A stretch of 64,000 nt of DNA, from NCBI RefSeq assembly GCF_001411555.2, contig NC_049916.1, positions 26,244,558 through 26,308,557 of the forward strand, read 5' to 3'. Source of the stretch: Juglans regia (taxonomy: Eukaryota; Streptophyta; Magnoliopsida; Fagales; Juglandaceae). A program made the position numbers and the translations under genes. Shown in pieces: positions 11,001 through 24,600 of this stretch (position 1 is its first letter; each line of letters begins with the position of its first letter). The notes below the pieces were generated by a model that was given only the letters and a program-made list of their open reading frames with translations, made no database searches and was not told the origin of the DNA.

Positions 11001-14000
11001 CATCGTCGAGAGAAAATGTACGGAGAGAAAATATTTTTAAGTCAGCTCAGTCGAGTTTCCTATTGACCAAATATAAATCTATAATACCATCCAAAGTTCA
11101 ATTAATAATTTGTATAGCCGCCCCATTTGTTATCACTACTTTTAAGGACGATTTTTGCTTACCACTCAAAACAAGTGGTCTATAGTTGGGCACCTATCTA
11201 AATAATTGGGCACCATGTTCGAAAATTATAAAGAGTAATGCTAGATACAGTCTTAGGCCTTGTTTGCATTCAAAACTCACCTCAACTCATCTCATCATTA
11301 CAAATTTCTCAAATTCTTACACAAAATATAATAAACAATTCAACTTTTTCAAATCTCAAAACATCTTTTCCAAATTCTCACACAAAATATAATAAATAAT
11401 TCAACTTTTATTCTATTATTCACAAACCATCTCAACTCATCTCTGAATCCAAACCACTTCTTAGAGTATGCAAATCCCCCCCCTCCCTATGAAAAATAGT
11501 GGGGCCCATCGTTAAAAAGTGAGTTTTTTTATGTTAGTCCCAGACTTACACATCCTAAGATTGTACAAATCATTTTCTAACTATAAATAATATGAACCAC
11601 ATTTCAGACTCATGAGCAGCAGAGTTAGGAGTGCTCTCTAAACTCCACATAGAAAAGGACTGATCGTGAGAATTGGAACTTCCTATCTATTTGTTGAGAA
11701 GATGTGGCTTTACGGGGAAATGACATAATTGCATAGCCCATTTTATTTCCTCCGAAGCAACAGGGGGACCTCTTATTCCCCCATGCTATTCGTTATGGTA
11801 ATGGAGATTTTGAGTACAATGATCTCTACTACAATGAAGGGGGTTTCTGGATTTTGTATGGGACTCATGAATAGTGATAAGCTTAGTATTCCTCATATTT
11901 TGTTTGCAGATGAAACTTTCATATTTTGAGAGACAAACCCCGATCATCTTCACTACCTTTTTTTTATAAGTAAAAGTAAAACTTTGTTGATCCCGATCAT
12001 CTTCACTACTTGAGCTCCCTATTCCTATGCTTTGAAGCAATATGCGGTCTGAAGATTAAGTTTGGATAAGGTGGAATTACTTCCGGTTGTGTAATAAAGA
12101 ATGTAGACATTTTAAACCCACTAAGCATCTTCACCACTTGATCTCTTGTATACTACCCATATACTGGTGTACCAGTTTTTTTAATAATAAAAATTTACCT
12201 CATAAAAGACTGTATTCTATAATTGGTTAATTTGCATTCCTAAAGGCTTATTTTGTTTGCATGTTCACGATCTTTCTTCTATTTTTCCCAAATATATATT
12301 AATCATTCCTAGCTTACAAAATGTAGTTGATTACACTTGAGAACTTAATAAAATGACGTTACTTAGACTTAAGCTGAAGACTCCAAAGGTATTGAAACAA
12401 AATGCAACCTTATCATTTTTATAATAGGTGAGGAATAAGGCACAAAAAATGAACTCGGATGAAAAAAAAAAACATTAACACTTGAGCTTAAACCACTTGC
12501 CTGATCCAGATTGGATAGACTGTTTGGGTCCTTGCTAAGACTTTCATAGAAAACTCTTAGATTATCTCCAGCTGCAGTCTCTCGAAATTTCTTCAGATCA
12601 ACAACGTATAAAGCACTGGACAAAGTTACATTTCAAGCTCAAACTACTATTCTTACAAAGGATCCATCAATTTAGTACCACAATGAATAAAAGCAGTGAC
12701 CTACCTGATATGGTACGGTCTTCCTCGTAAATGATCTTTCCAGAAACCCTAATCCACAGAAAATAAAGGGAGAAAAATAAGACAGACTATTATGTGTGCA
12801 TGATGGAACATCTAAAACAATAAGATTTGAATTTTATTTTTTAAAAAATAATTTACTTGTCTCCAGAATCGATATCCATCCATATCCTTGTTGTTGTCAC
12901 AAAAAGGAGTATATGCAAGAGGTCTTCCTTTTATATCCATGTCATAGAGTTCTCCCATGTCTGCTCTGACAATCTGATCTGCATCAACAAAAATCACCTG
13001 CAGACAATGGTAGATATTTAAGCATATCATATACGTGAAAAGAGACAAGATATAGAAGAAAAAATAAAAATTATCCAAAGAAATGCTAACACCTTTTCCA
13101 ACGAAATGGGAAATATAACATCAAGGAATAAGATTTTATAGGCCCAAATAATTCGCTGCTTCTCTTTCTGCTTATGCAACCATGTGGGCCATTTGTAGGT
13201 GATTAGCTCATAATCGAAACCATACTCTTGTGCCATATGCGGAATCACGCCCTACATATCAAGGACCCAGACAGAGCTTACATGCTGAGAAAAATTTTCA
13301 ATTTCTTTTTGTTAAGATTAAATAAAACAAAGCTTTGAAAAAATAGATCATAGGCATGCACAACCTTAAACTGAGGAGAGAGATAGTTCTTTATGAACCA
13401 GAATTTAACTGGGCGACGTGTGTTCTTTAGGACACTCAGAATCATTATTTTCAGAAAACGTTCATACCTGCCAAAAAATAGGATGAGAAAGTTAACCAAG
13501 AGCAAATGCATTGTTCGTGTGGAGAGAGAGAGAGAGAGAGAGAGAGAGTCACTTGGTCAAACCATGAAACAATTAGTATATAAACGAAGTATAATTTTCT
13601 TTCTGGTAAGTAAATGAAGGATGAAATCCAACATGCAGCTTTGTGTGGGATAAATCGGTCGCTGTCATTTCTTCAGCTAATGTAAACCTTTTTAAACAAT
13701 TTGCATGCCTCATACAGACATACACATGGTCTGAACATTATCACAAGCCAAATCGTCTAAAGGCATTCACTATCAGTATGAGCAGAGATATTGAGTCCTC
13801 AAACATGGACATACCAATATTGATTAGAATACTGAGCCACTCTAGTGCCACCTGAGAATGCATTTGGTCAACCTGAATCTCGTAAATGAAATTTAGCTGA
13901 ATGCATTATTTTAAATAGTGGCATTTGGAATGGTGTTGGAAGAAGTTCGAAGGTGAAAAAAAAGAAGTGGCATCCAGTTATGACACAAAAATTGATTTCT

Positions 14001-17000
14001 CAGTGTGTGCACGTTGTGCACAAAAATCGAGAAGTTGAATAAGACGAGTGAGAAACAAGAATGAGAACAAAAATTCCAAAAAACTCTCTTTCTTACTTCT
14101 TTGTAGAGATTAAAAAATTGATTTAAAAAATACACCACAAAATAGAGATGTCAAAACAACCGAAATAGTGTAAAACATTTTTTTTTTTTTATGAATAAGA
14201 AAATTTATTGAGACAAGTAGCAAGGCAAAGCCAAGTACACAGGAAGTATACAAAAACAGAACTTCGTTACAAGTCAGGAACTAGAAAAAGAGACAAGAAA
14301 ATCATGGTCACTAGTTCCATTAAACACAATAGCCGAAGCCCACTGAAATAAGGTATTAAATAAAAAACATCTAAGTTCATCCACAGAGCATTTCTCATCT
14401 TTAAAGCATCGACCATTCCTCTCCACCCAAATACACCACACAGGGCATAAAGGGATCAAATTCCAAACAGTTGCAATTTGCAAATTACCCCTTAAACCTC
14501 TCCAGCAAGCAAAAAGAGACCCACCACCCTCCTAGGCATCACCCAATCCATTCCACTTCTATTAAACACTCCATACCATAACACTTCATACCATAATTAT
14601 GGTGTATACAATAGAAAGGGGTACAATCCAATTAGAAAGGAGGAAAGAAAAAACTAGGGGAGCCAGACCTAATCTGAGCCAACATTCATACATGTCTTCT
14701 CAAAAGCTTTCAATTTTTGCGTATTCATTCCATTGATAATGACCACATCAACAAGCATGACATTATTTAGAGGAATATAAAATTTGAGTGCAAGATAAAG
14801 GGAAAATAAACACTTACAGGTGTCCAGAAGCGATAGAAAAAATGTTAATTGTTTTCCCACGACGCCCACCCTTTCCTTTCTCCTGAATGGAAAAAAAGGT
14901 CAAGCTTATCACTAAATAAAATAATAAAAGAGCAAGTAATCAACAGATAAATTGCCAACAGTCTTTCAACCGAATGGCATCTCCTTTTATAATAAATAAG
15001 TTGTGTAGGGTGAGGTCAAAATTTCAATCCCATAAGGGTGCATGATTTATATTTTCAATTTAAAAATAAATCATATTGATCTTGGAGAATTACAATGGTG
15101 AGGCTACAACATAGAACTTCAAATAAGCAAAATGATTCATTCTTCTTTTAATAAGTAACAATCATTTCATTAAGAATGATATAATGCGCATTCCACATGC
15201 AATGAGATGTGTCCAAGTAGCCAGAAATAGAAATAGATGCAAGAAAATCATGTAGAGTAAGCTCATTAAAGTCTATGGGGCTGTCCAGAGAGAATTGAGA
15301 AATAAAGTTTAGAGCTCCTCTATCATCCACTCCCAATTCTCAGAATTTCTATCACTCATTTCCCTCCAGATACACCCACATGAGACATGTAGGGACCATT
15401 TTCCACACTAGAGCTAACACTAAAATGCACATTCCATGTACAAAAGGATATATTCATCCAGATTAAGAACACTAAAGCTAGGGTCATAAAAACCATTACA
15501 GATTATACCGCGTGAAAGCACAAGTGGAACATGTATCAGATGCACGATTAAGTGACAACTGTCAAGATACACAACATATCCTACCATGAGATCAGTTAAT
15601 CCGAAAACTGTAAAGGTGAATCATAGGGATTCCATAAAATCCACAAGAGGACTTCAGTGCAATTCAAATAAGAGCACGAGTGTACACAAATGGAGAGCAG
15701 GATAGGGAGGATGAAGAAAAATTTCTCACCACTGAGGTGCTTTCACTCTTTTTTGCTAGTTCACTGCCACCAATAAAGCCAGAAGCCCATTTCAATAAAT
15801 TGGAGTTCCAGCCATTTCCCTATTAAAATTTAACACAAGGCATTTATAAGGCTACAGAATAGTATATAGCTCTCCAGCAAACCTTATTCCTTAAAATGAC
15901 ATCTGGACAACAATTTAACAAGCACTCACTTTCCTGTCTAGTGCATCGTCATTATCATCAGAAACCAACAATATTTCATTCTCCTTTCCCTTTTTCTTCA
16001 GTACTTCCAATCGAACCACCTTGCCCCTCAAATCATTGATAGTAATATGTTTTGACAGTGGCTTTTCCTGACTTCCATCACCATCTTCCCTCAAAACATA
16101 AAGCTCGGAGCTTCGTCCTGATGCAAGTTGCAAGTACCACACCCCAGGAGAGACTTTCATTTGCCAATAACCCAGATTAGCCATCACAATAGTATCAACC
16201 AAGTGGGGTGTACTCTTAGTTCCAAGAATCAGCTGAAGGCCTCGGGGTGGATCGCGATCTTTCTCAGAACAATGACCTGGTTAAGGTGGCTTATTAATGC
16301 AAACAAATGACAGGATTGGCAATTTATTGCCTCAACTGATTATCCAGTCATGGGAAGCACCAAAGTTCAATTATCTTTAATAAGCAAAACCTTACCAGTA
16401 AGGACAAAAGCTTCAAGATCAAACACCGCTTGCAATGTCCTTGTGTCACCAAGGTTCTCAAGCAAAATATTATCCAGGTCATGGCTGAAAATGCACAACA
16501 AGGTAAGAAAGGGAAAATGTCAATGAAAAGATCAATTGATATACTTTTGTTGTATAAGTGAAATAAAGCTTACACAGCAATTATCAGAGAAAATAATTGT
16601 TATATAAGCGTTGAAGCTTACACAGCAATTACGGGTTCAACAAGCCAAGGCTCAGGAACATCAAGATTCATGGTGAGGGTTTTGGATAATGGCATGTTAG
16701 CAAAAAATGCTTGAGGGCCATTTATCGTATAGTCAGTACTGCTGAAATCATCCTACAAAATCATAACAGAACTAAGCACCAAGTATGGTTACTCAAAATA
16801 GGAGTTGGTAAGAATAAAACATCCTGGATATACCATAGTGGGTACTACATATCTGTAGTAATTCTTGAGAGGAAGATCAACAAGGGAACTCTGGCAGGAG
16901 AAAAAAAAAGTTAGTCCCTCACAATAGATAGAACTTCATCTTATTGACTAACAGGAAGAAACAGTGACATCTAAGTAAAAATGCAAGAACATATAGGGTA

Positions 17001-20000
17001 AAATGGGGATAGAAAATAATAAGTAAAAGACGGGGGCATTCATTTTTTATAAAAGATTCAAGATTCTCTTTTATCCCTTCTTGCAGCAGACATGTTTCAA
17101 ATATCACAAATGTAAGAAAACTTTACCTAAACAATAGATAAATAATCAATGTACTTGCCTCTTGGCCCTCCTTTACTTTTGACTTTTCCTCATCTATCAA
17201 AAATGAAATTAACAATGTATGAAAAAACAGAGAACATTAACTCACCAATGGATTTAGCACAATTCTCATGCTAGGCTGAACGTATTTCTGCAGAGCCCGA
17301 AGAACTGAAGAGAGCTTCTGGCCGGATGGACTCAAAGGATCAATAACCGCATCAATATGAATTGTAGCCTTTTCATTACTAAAAACAATGGCACTGTGCA
17401 CAATAAAGAACATGGTAAGATTTTAGGGATGAAAAAATATTAGAATTTCAGCATATAACCAACAAAAAAGTCTTATTTCAACTAAAACCACGCTTGTGCT
17501 TTTCTCTTTATCCTCATTTCATTGCCTAAAGAACATAAAATGATTGCTCTTGTATGTAATGAGAATGGAAAAATAGTGAGAACGTGACAATGCCAATGAG
17601 CAGTAGTTTCCTTTACCTGTATTGTGCATTTAAAACCTCAAAACGTGCACTTTCAGAACTTCGATCCCTCAGAGCCATTGATGATGACACGATCGAGATA
17701 ACATCACTAATGAATTTACTGAAAATATCATTCAGAAAAACATCAACGGAATCTTATATGTGCTTAAAAGATCAGTAGTAAAGAACTCAAACTGATATCC
17801 AGAATAAATTAAACACAAGATTAAAAAAAAATTGAAAGCAAACAAGTTTACTGTAGATTAAAGTCTTGTGGGTCAGTGGCATGCAAGCCAGGTTCAGTTC
17901 TCTATGGCTGAGGGTCCCCCTTCTCTCAATTAGCTGAAGTTGTTCCCAGTTAAAGAATGAGAACTTGGAGATCAGAGGGCTCAGGTGTATTAGTAGAATT
18001 TACTCGAAGACCTCATACAACTAGTCAGCAGCCTCACCACTAGCTGTACCAACCTTTCTCAAAACATGACCCAAATACCCATAGAAACCGAAACACTTGG
18101 ACTGTGGCTCTTGGGAAGATTTTGACCACGGACAAGTTGAGGAAGAGGGGTTGCGTCATGATGGATTGGTGCTATTTGTGTAAAAAGAATGGGGAATCTA
18201 TGGACCACTTACTGTTGCATTGTGAGGTAACAAGTGTGTTGCGGGATGAGATCTTTAGAAGAGTCGACGTCGCTTGGGTAATGCCAATGAGGTGGTGGAT
18301 TTATTGGCCTGCTGGAAGAAGAGTCATGGTTGTCCTCAAGTGGCAGCAGTGTGGAAGATGATCTCGTTGTGCATCATGTGGTGTATTTGGTGGGAAAGAA
18401 ACGAGCAGTGATCTCTAAGTCCCAGAACGCCTTCATTCGAGGGAGACAAATTCTTGATTCAGTACTCATTGCAAATGAGTGCTTGGACTACAGATTACAG
18501 GAGGGAGGTTCAGGTGTTCTGTGCAAGCTCGACATGGAGAAGGCATATGATCATGTAAATTGGGATTTTCTCTTATATTTGCTTGAGAGAACTGGTTTTG
18601 GGGATAGGTGGATTGCATGGATGCAGCATTGTATTTCAACCGCTCGGTTCTGGTTAATGGCACACCTGCTGGTTTTTTTGACAGTTCGCGGGGATTGCGG
18701 CAGGGAGATCCTCTATCTCCTCTTCTATTTGTTATAGTTATGGAGGCTTTAAGTAGGATGGTGCAGGCTGTTGTTGGGGAGGTTTTTTATCGGGATTTCA
18801 GGTGGGCAATGATTCTGGTGGTTCCATTATCATTTCACATCTTCTTTTTGCAGATGACACGTTAGTATTTTGTGAAGCGACTAGTAGCCAGATACAAATT
18901 TTACGAGCTTTGCTACTTTGCTTTGAAGCAGTGTCAGGGTTAAAAGTGAATCTGGGCAAGTCTGAGATGGTTCCTGTGGGGGAGGTCTCTAATATTCTCA
19001 GTTTAGCAAGCCTTTTGGATTGTAAGGTGTCATCGCTCCCAATGAAATATCTGGGCCTTCCACTGGGAGCAACTTTCAAGAATAGAGCTATATGGGATGG
19101 AGTAGTGGAGAAGGTAGAGAAAAAGCTGGCTGGTTGGAAACGGGTATATTTATCAAAAGGGGGTCGCCTCACTCTTATCAAGAGTACACTAACTAACCTT
19201 CCTACATATTTTCTATCTTTATTTCCTATGCCTGTAGGGGTGGTAAACAGAATGGAGAAACTATTCAGGGCATTTTTATGGGGAGGCATGGGGGAGGAGA
19301 AGAAGTTCCATCTTGTTAGATGGAAAACTGTATGTGCCTCAGTTGTGAATGGGGGGTTGGGAGTGTGTAACCTTAGAATTTTTAATAAAGCTTTATTGGG
19401 AAAATGGCTTTGGAGATATCATTTGTAGAGGGGATCATTGTGGAAGGAAACTATTGATGCTAGACATGGGGTCGATTGGGGTGGTTGGTGCTCTAAGGAA
19501 GTGAGAGAGAGGTATGGTGTGGGTTTATGGAAGTACATAAGGAAGGGATGGCCAGGTTTTGTAAATCAAATACGCTTTGTAGTTGGTGAGGGTGCTTGTA
19601 TCAGGTTTTGGCGGGATGTGTGGTGTGGAGATTATGCATTGGAGAGGGTTTTTCCGGCCTTATATCGTATTGCAGTTAACGGGGAAGTTTCAGTGGCGGA
19701 TATGCGTGTATACTCTCATGGTATGCAACAATGAAATGTTCTTTTTCTTAGGGATTTCCATGATTGGGAATTACCTATAGTTGCAGAATTTTTCAGTTTA
19801 TTATACTCGATGGAGACTCCTATGGCTCAGCGAGATAGTTCGAAGTGGCGGTCTAATAACCACAAGATATGTACAGTGAAGGCATATTACAGCTTTTTAA
19901 CAACACAACTTGGTAGTATTCAATTTCCTTGGAAGAGTATCTGGAGGTCCCGTGTGCCTTCGAAAGTGGCTTTTTTTGTATGGTGTGCTGCTCTTGGGAA

Positions 20001-21640
20001 GATATTGGCCGCAGAAAATTTGAGAAAGAGAGGTTGTGTAGTGATGGACTGGTGTTACATGTGCAAAAAGAATGGAGAATCTGTGGATCATCTATTATTA
20101 CACTGTGAGTTAACAAAGGTGCTGTGGGATGAAATCTTTCTAAGGGTTGATGTTGCTTGGGTTATGCCTATGAGGGTGGTGGATTTGTTGGGTTGTTGGC
20201 CAAACATGCTAGGCAGTCATCAAGTGGTAGCAGTATGGAAGATGATTCCGTTGTGCATTATGCGGTATATTTGGACGGAAAGGAATGCTCGGTGTTTTGA
20301 AGATAAGGAACGTTCAAGGACCGAGTTGATGAATTTTTTTCTCCATACTCTTATGTGTTGGTTTTCCACTATTGTATTACATGGGGATAATGTTCAGGAA
20401 TTCTTGTCTTTATTTTACCGTCTTTAGAATGTAACTAGGAGTTCTTATGTATACTTCCTGTGTACAAGGACTATGTCTATTTCATTCATATATATAATAT
20501 CTTTCTCTTACTGATAAAAAAAAAAAAAGAAACGAGCAGTGCTTTGAAGATAGGGAGCGTACAATGGTGGAGCTTCAGAATTTTTTTGTACACACTTTAA
20601 TGCTTTGGTTTTCAGCCATTGTTCTTAATGGAAACAATGTGCATGACTTCTTGTCTTTAAGTTCATGATCTTAGAATGTATTTAGGTTTTCTTTTGTATA
20701 CTTCCTGTGTACACGGGCTATGCCTATTTCATTCGTATCAATAAATTTACTCTTACTTATCAAAAAAAAGAAACCGAAACACTGACCCAGAAGGCAGCCA
20801 CACCCAAAACCCACCACCACATACCAACCATGACACCATCAATGCAAATTCTGATTTGAGGGACAACGAGGGATTCAACGTCACATCTGCGACTTGATTT
20901 TTGGAAATTTGATGGTGGACTGACTGATTGGATCTTTCAAACCCAACAATTCCTAGAGGTGTTGAATGTTATAAATGCTTGTGAAAGTTAAGTATGGCAA
21001 ATTGCTGTGCTATTCTACTAGAGTGAGCAGGTCATATGCAACTTTGCCAAAATTGTTCTGGAATTCTCAATGTAAGGAGGCCTCGGTGGCTGATTGCTGG
21101 CAGCTTTCTCATGGTACATGACAATGGAATATCACCTTTATAAGCTTAGTGCAGGATTGAGAAGTGGAGTTGATTTCTTCATTCAGTCAACTCTTGTACT
21201 CGTTCATGTTTGGAGGTGGGGTGCGGATAGGGTCTAGTGGATCCATTCCAAGAAAATAAATTTTAAGGTGAGAACCTTCCATCTTCTAGCCTACCTTGCA
21301 TCCCTTCACACGCCCTTTTTTTATTTTTTTATTTTTTGATAGGTAACCCTCACACTCCCTCTCTTCCATTGGTAAGGCGTTAGGATAAGCAGGCTCCTTT
21401 AGGAGTGGTTTTCTAGGTGCGGACAATATCAGTTGAGAAAATATTAGCCATGTATTATTAGCAACAGAAGCAGTGTTGTGTTGTACTTGCAAAAAGGAGG
21501 GAAACCATGGGTCATGCCACACTATAAAAATGGATTTTGATTGTTGGAGAAATTCACAAAAATGAGAGTTCAAGGAAACTTTTTTTTTTTTAAGTGTTCA
21601 AGGAAACTTGGAGGTAGGATGAGTCCAGGCAACAGTTGGT

Positions 21641-21685
<45 letters not shown>

Positions 21686-24600
21686 AGATATTTACATAAA
21701 TGAAAAAAGGAGCAGATATGAGAAAACATGCAGACTCCAAAAAAGGAGTCTGATTGGCATAAACCCCCAGACTTAAAAATGGAGGTCTTGGGTTCGAAAC
21801 CCCCCCTCCCCAAATGTATAAAAAAAAAACATGCAGAAAGTTCACCTCCCCAAAAAAAAAAAGGAGTAAAAAAGAAAAGTTATGAGAGAAGATAATCGAC
21901 AAGGAGGAGAAAACCAACTAACCTAGTTACAATGTCAGGACCTATGTCCTGCCAATTCACTTCTTCAATAATTTCGACAATGTGCTTTATTCTCTGCTTA
22001 AGCTCCACAGACTCTAGAAGATGTAGATCATGGCTCAAAAAGTTGTTTTCATCAATGGGAGACATCACCTATCCAGATAACAAACTATAACCATAAAAAT
22101 GACAGTTGCATAATGTACATGGGAATTACAATACAATTTACCAACAACTTCCAAGGGAAAAAAAGGAAGAAGAAAATCCATAAGACTCACCCTTCCATTA
22201 GTAATGACTGCATTAGCACCAAATTCATGTCTTTGCAAAAATTGTGAAACCTACATTCCATCATAAATATTTAAATTTCCAAGAGCAAAAGTGTTTAACA
22301 TCCTCAAGACAGGTGAAAAAAGAACAAAGGAATAAGTACTATGAACAGAACTATTGTGAAATGACATTTGTTACAACCCATAGGAGACTGACTCTGATGA
22401 AGACAGAAGGAGAAGGTCCAAATAATAACAGCTAAACACTTCGGAAAGATAAAATTGTTACCAATGTAGTATAATAAAAACATCTAGAATTCAAAAGGCA
22501 ACAAACATTCATATACCTTATTTGCATGTTTCCTTAGTTGGTTGACAGAAAATTCAGGAAGAGCAGATCTGAAGGCCTTGGATGGTAACCCATTAACCTC
22601 AGCAAGCTCATACACCTCATCCAAAAATGCTTTAGTGTTGTCATCTGCTCCAGAAGATGCAAAGTACCTTTGCTCGTAGAATGAGCAAAGCTTTTCCAAA
22701 AAGTATAATGCGTTCTTCTTATGACTGAAAAAACCCATAAAAGGAAGGCATACACATTTCAAAAGGAAATTGAACTGAGACTTGAATTCAAAACAAATAA
22801 AACAAAAAACAAAAGTTTACAAAATTGACTTGCACAAAACCAAGATTTTATAAACTCTGTACCTAAATGATGATGCAGTGATTTCAAACACCTTCACAAA
22901 GAGGAGACTAGATAAACGAGCATCCAAATTGACACTAAACAGCACACCTAGTCGAGCACGACTAGAACCTTCTATCTGCATCATAATGCACAAATTGAAA
23001 AGCATCACTAATGATGATGTCAGTGACGATGATGATGGTAGTCATAGCAGAGATAATCGTGAACAAATGTGCACTGTCATAAACAATAACCAGGTAGTGA
23101 AGGCCTTCACGTAGAAACTTCATTCCTTTCTTTGATGAAACGTCAACAGCAAGAAGATGAGTCACGGGCTTCAAATCATCAATAGCTACATAAAGAAAGC
23201 ACATGTCAGGAAGACAATGACTTGGCAATGTTTTTTTTTTTTTGCACTAGATATCCAAGAATAAAGTCCCGACTAATCCCGGGAGTACACAGGCCCTCGG
23301 CATGAAGTTTCCCACAAGTGCACATTGGATAATTCAAGGGAAAATTACCCCAATGCCCCAAGAGTGTGAATGCGGAGTTTCAAACCTAGGACGTCCGGTT
23401 TATACGGCTCGCCCCAAGACCACTACACCACCACTTGAGGTTGACTTGGAAACATTGTAAGTGTGAAGCTAATGATATCAACTAGAGCACAGCTTACTTC
23501 CAGGAGAGTGCAAGTAGTTAATATCATTCAGCACAGATTCTCCTCCAAGAATAGATGTAGACAAGGATATGAATCTTGGTTTGCCGTTAGCAATGATCTG
23601 CATCAACAAGAATGAAATATTTGAGTAATGTTTCAGACATATCCCAAAAAGGTAATATGGACCTAAGATTTCATACAATTTATCAAATGCTATACCTGTG
23701 GATTATAGCGACTAATACCATTTTCTGATAGGAATTTGTCCAGCACATCAGTGTGAGAATTTATATGCCCATAGTAAACTTGTTCTTGTATTCTGGGAAG
23801 CTCATCATTCATGGCATTTAAAAGAGCCTCCTGTTCAAAGTAATTACAGCATTTAAAATGCCAAGCGCAAGCATGCTGAACTCTTTTTTTTTTCTTTTTA
23901 AAAAATTAAAAAAAAAAAAAAAAAACTTCAGCAATACCTCATTAGAATCAAAGACAAGTCCATTCATCAAGAGGCGGCACTGCAGCTTGGCAAGACCCAG
24001 CTTAAACACAAACATGGAGCTCTCCTCTGACACATTTTTAAAAGTTCTCTCCTTCTCCAGCCTGAGGAGTATATCTTGAGGTGGAGATTTTGCCTTTGGT
24101 CTGCAGAAACAGAATGATGTCACTTAATGCAAGGTCACATAGATTTCATATAAATAATTACCATTTTTAGAATGCTCAAGGAAAGAAGCTGAAATGAGAA
24201 TACATCATTACTAATCGGCATACAAGTCATGGAAATTAACCAAAATATTCTTTTAACTTACAAGACTGTTTCTACAAATGCTCCTTCAACATGGTGCATT
24301 TCAGGTGCATCATCTCCAGAATCATCTGCCTCAATCCGTAGTTTATTTATCTGCCACATATGTACAAAATAATTCTCGTCTAAATATAAATAAAGGTTTT
24401 TCAGAAAGATACTGCCAGAGCATTGAAGTACAAGACAGTATGGAAAGGTGCTGTTATACATATAGTGTCATGCTGCTATCAAGCAGGAAGCAGTTTACAG
24501 ACCATCTGAAACAGAAGAAAATTTCCTTTACAAAGCCACTGAGTGCAACTAAGCCACATTAGAAGGTTCAAAGTTATGTCACTTGGGTGGCAAGAAAGAC

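Larger units (their letters stand above)
5109..11061 (-). mobile_element. Full-length, decayed L1-type LINE
   Basis: A 5.95-kb element flanked by near-identical 13-bp target duplications, ATTGACCAAGTAT at 5096-5108 and ATTGACCAAATAT at 11062-11074. Read on the minus strand it has an ORF1-like region (about 9.8-10.9 kb), an apurinic endonuclease region (8.5-9.4 kb), a reverse transcriptase (7.0-7.8 kb, with [28 protein letters not shown] and [11 protein letters not shown]), a C-terminal zinc-knuckle region (5.4-5.7 kb) and the 3' UTR wording shared by all L1s here (gtgtacttgggctatg). Many frameshifts and stops break it, so it is dead. Later events inside it are a MITE at 8236-8440 and a copy of an ORF1 piece at about 6637-6872. 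It sits in UGGT intron 35. Confidence 0.85.
5073..12500 (-). other. UGGT intron 35, a GC-AG intron of 7.4 kb
   Basis: On the minus strand exon 35 ends CTG GAT CAG and the next bases are GCAAGT, so the donor is GC, not GT. The acceptor is TTTCAG before GAT CTT CCA. The joined protein [15 protein letters not shown] is what the family requires, and no nearby GT gives that frame. The intron contains the full-length L1 (5109-11061), two MITEs, a plus-strand reverse transcriptase fragment and a 35-bp L1 3' end. Confidence 0.88.

Noticed and set aside
18798..19289. 163-codon minus-strand ORF in the nested L1
   Set aside because: Antisense shadow of the RT frame on the plus strand.
21735..21825. Possible tRNA gene because of the B box GGTTCGAAACC
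   Set aside because: No acceptor stem or anticodon arm can be formed; target repeats and an A tail show it is a SINE. No true tRNA or rRNA gene was seen in the window.
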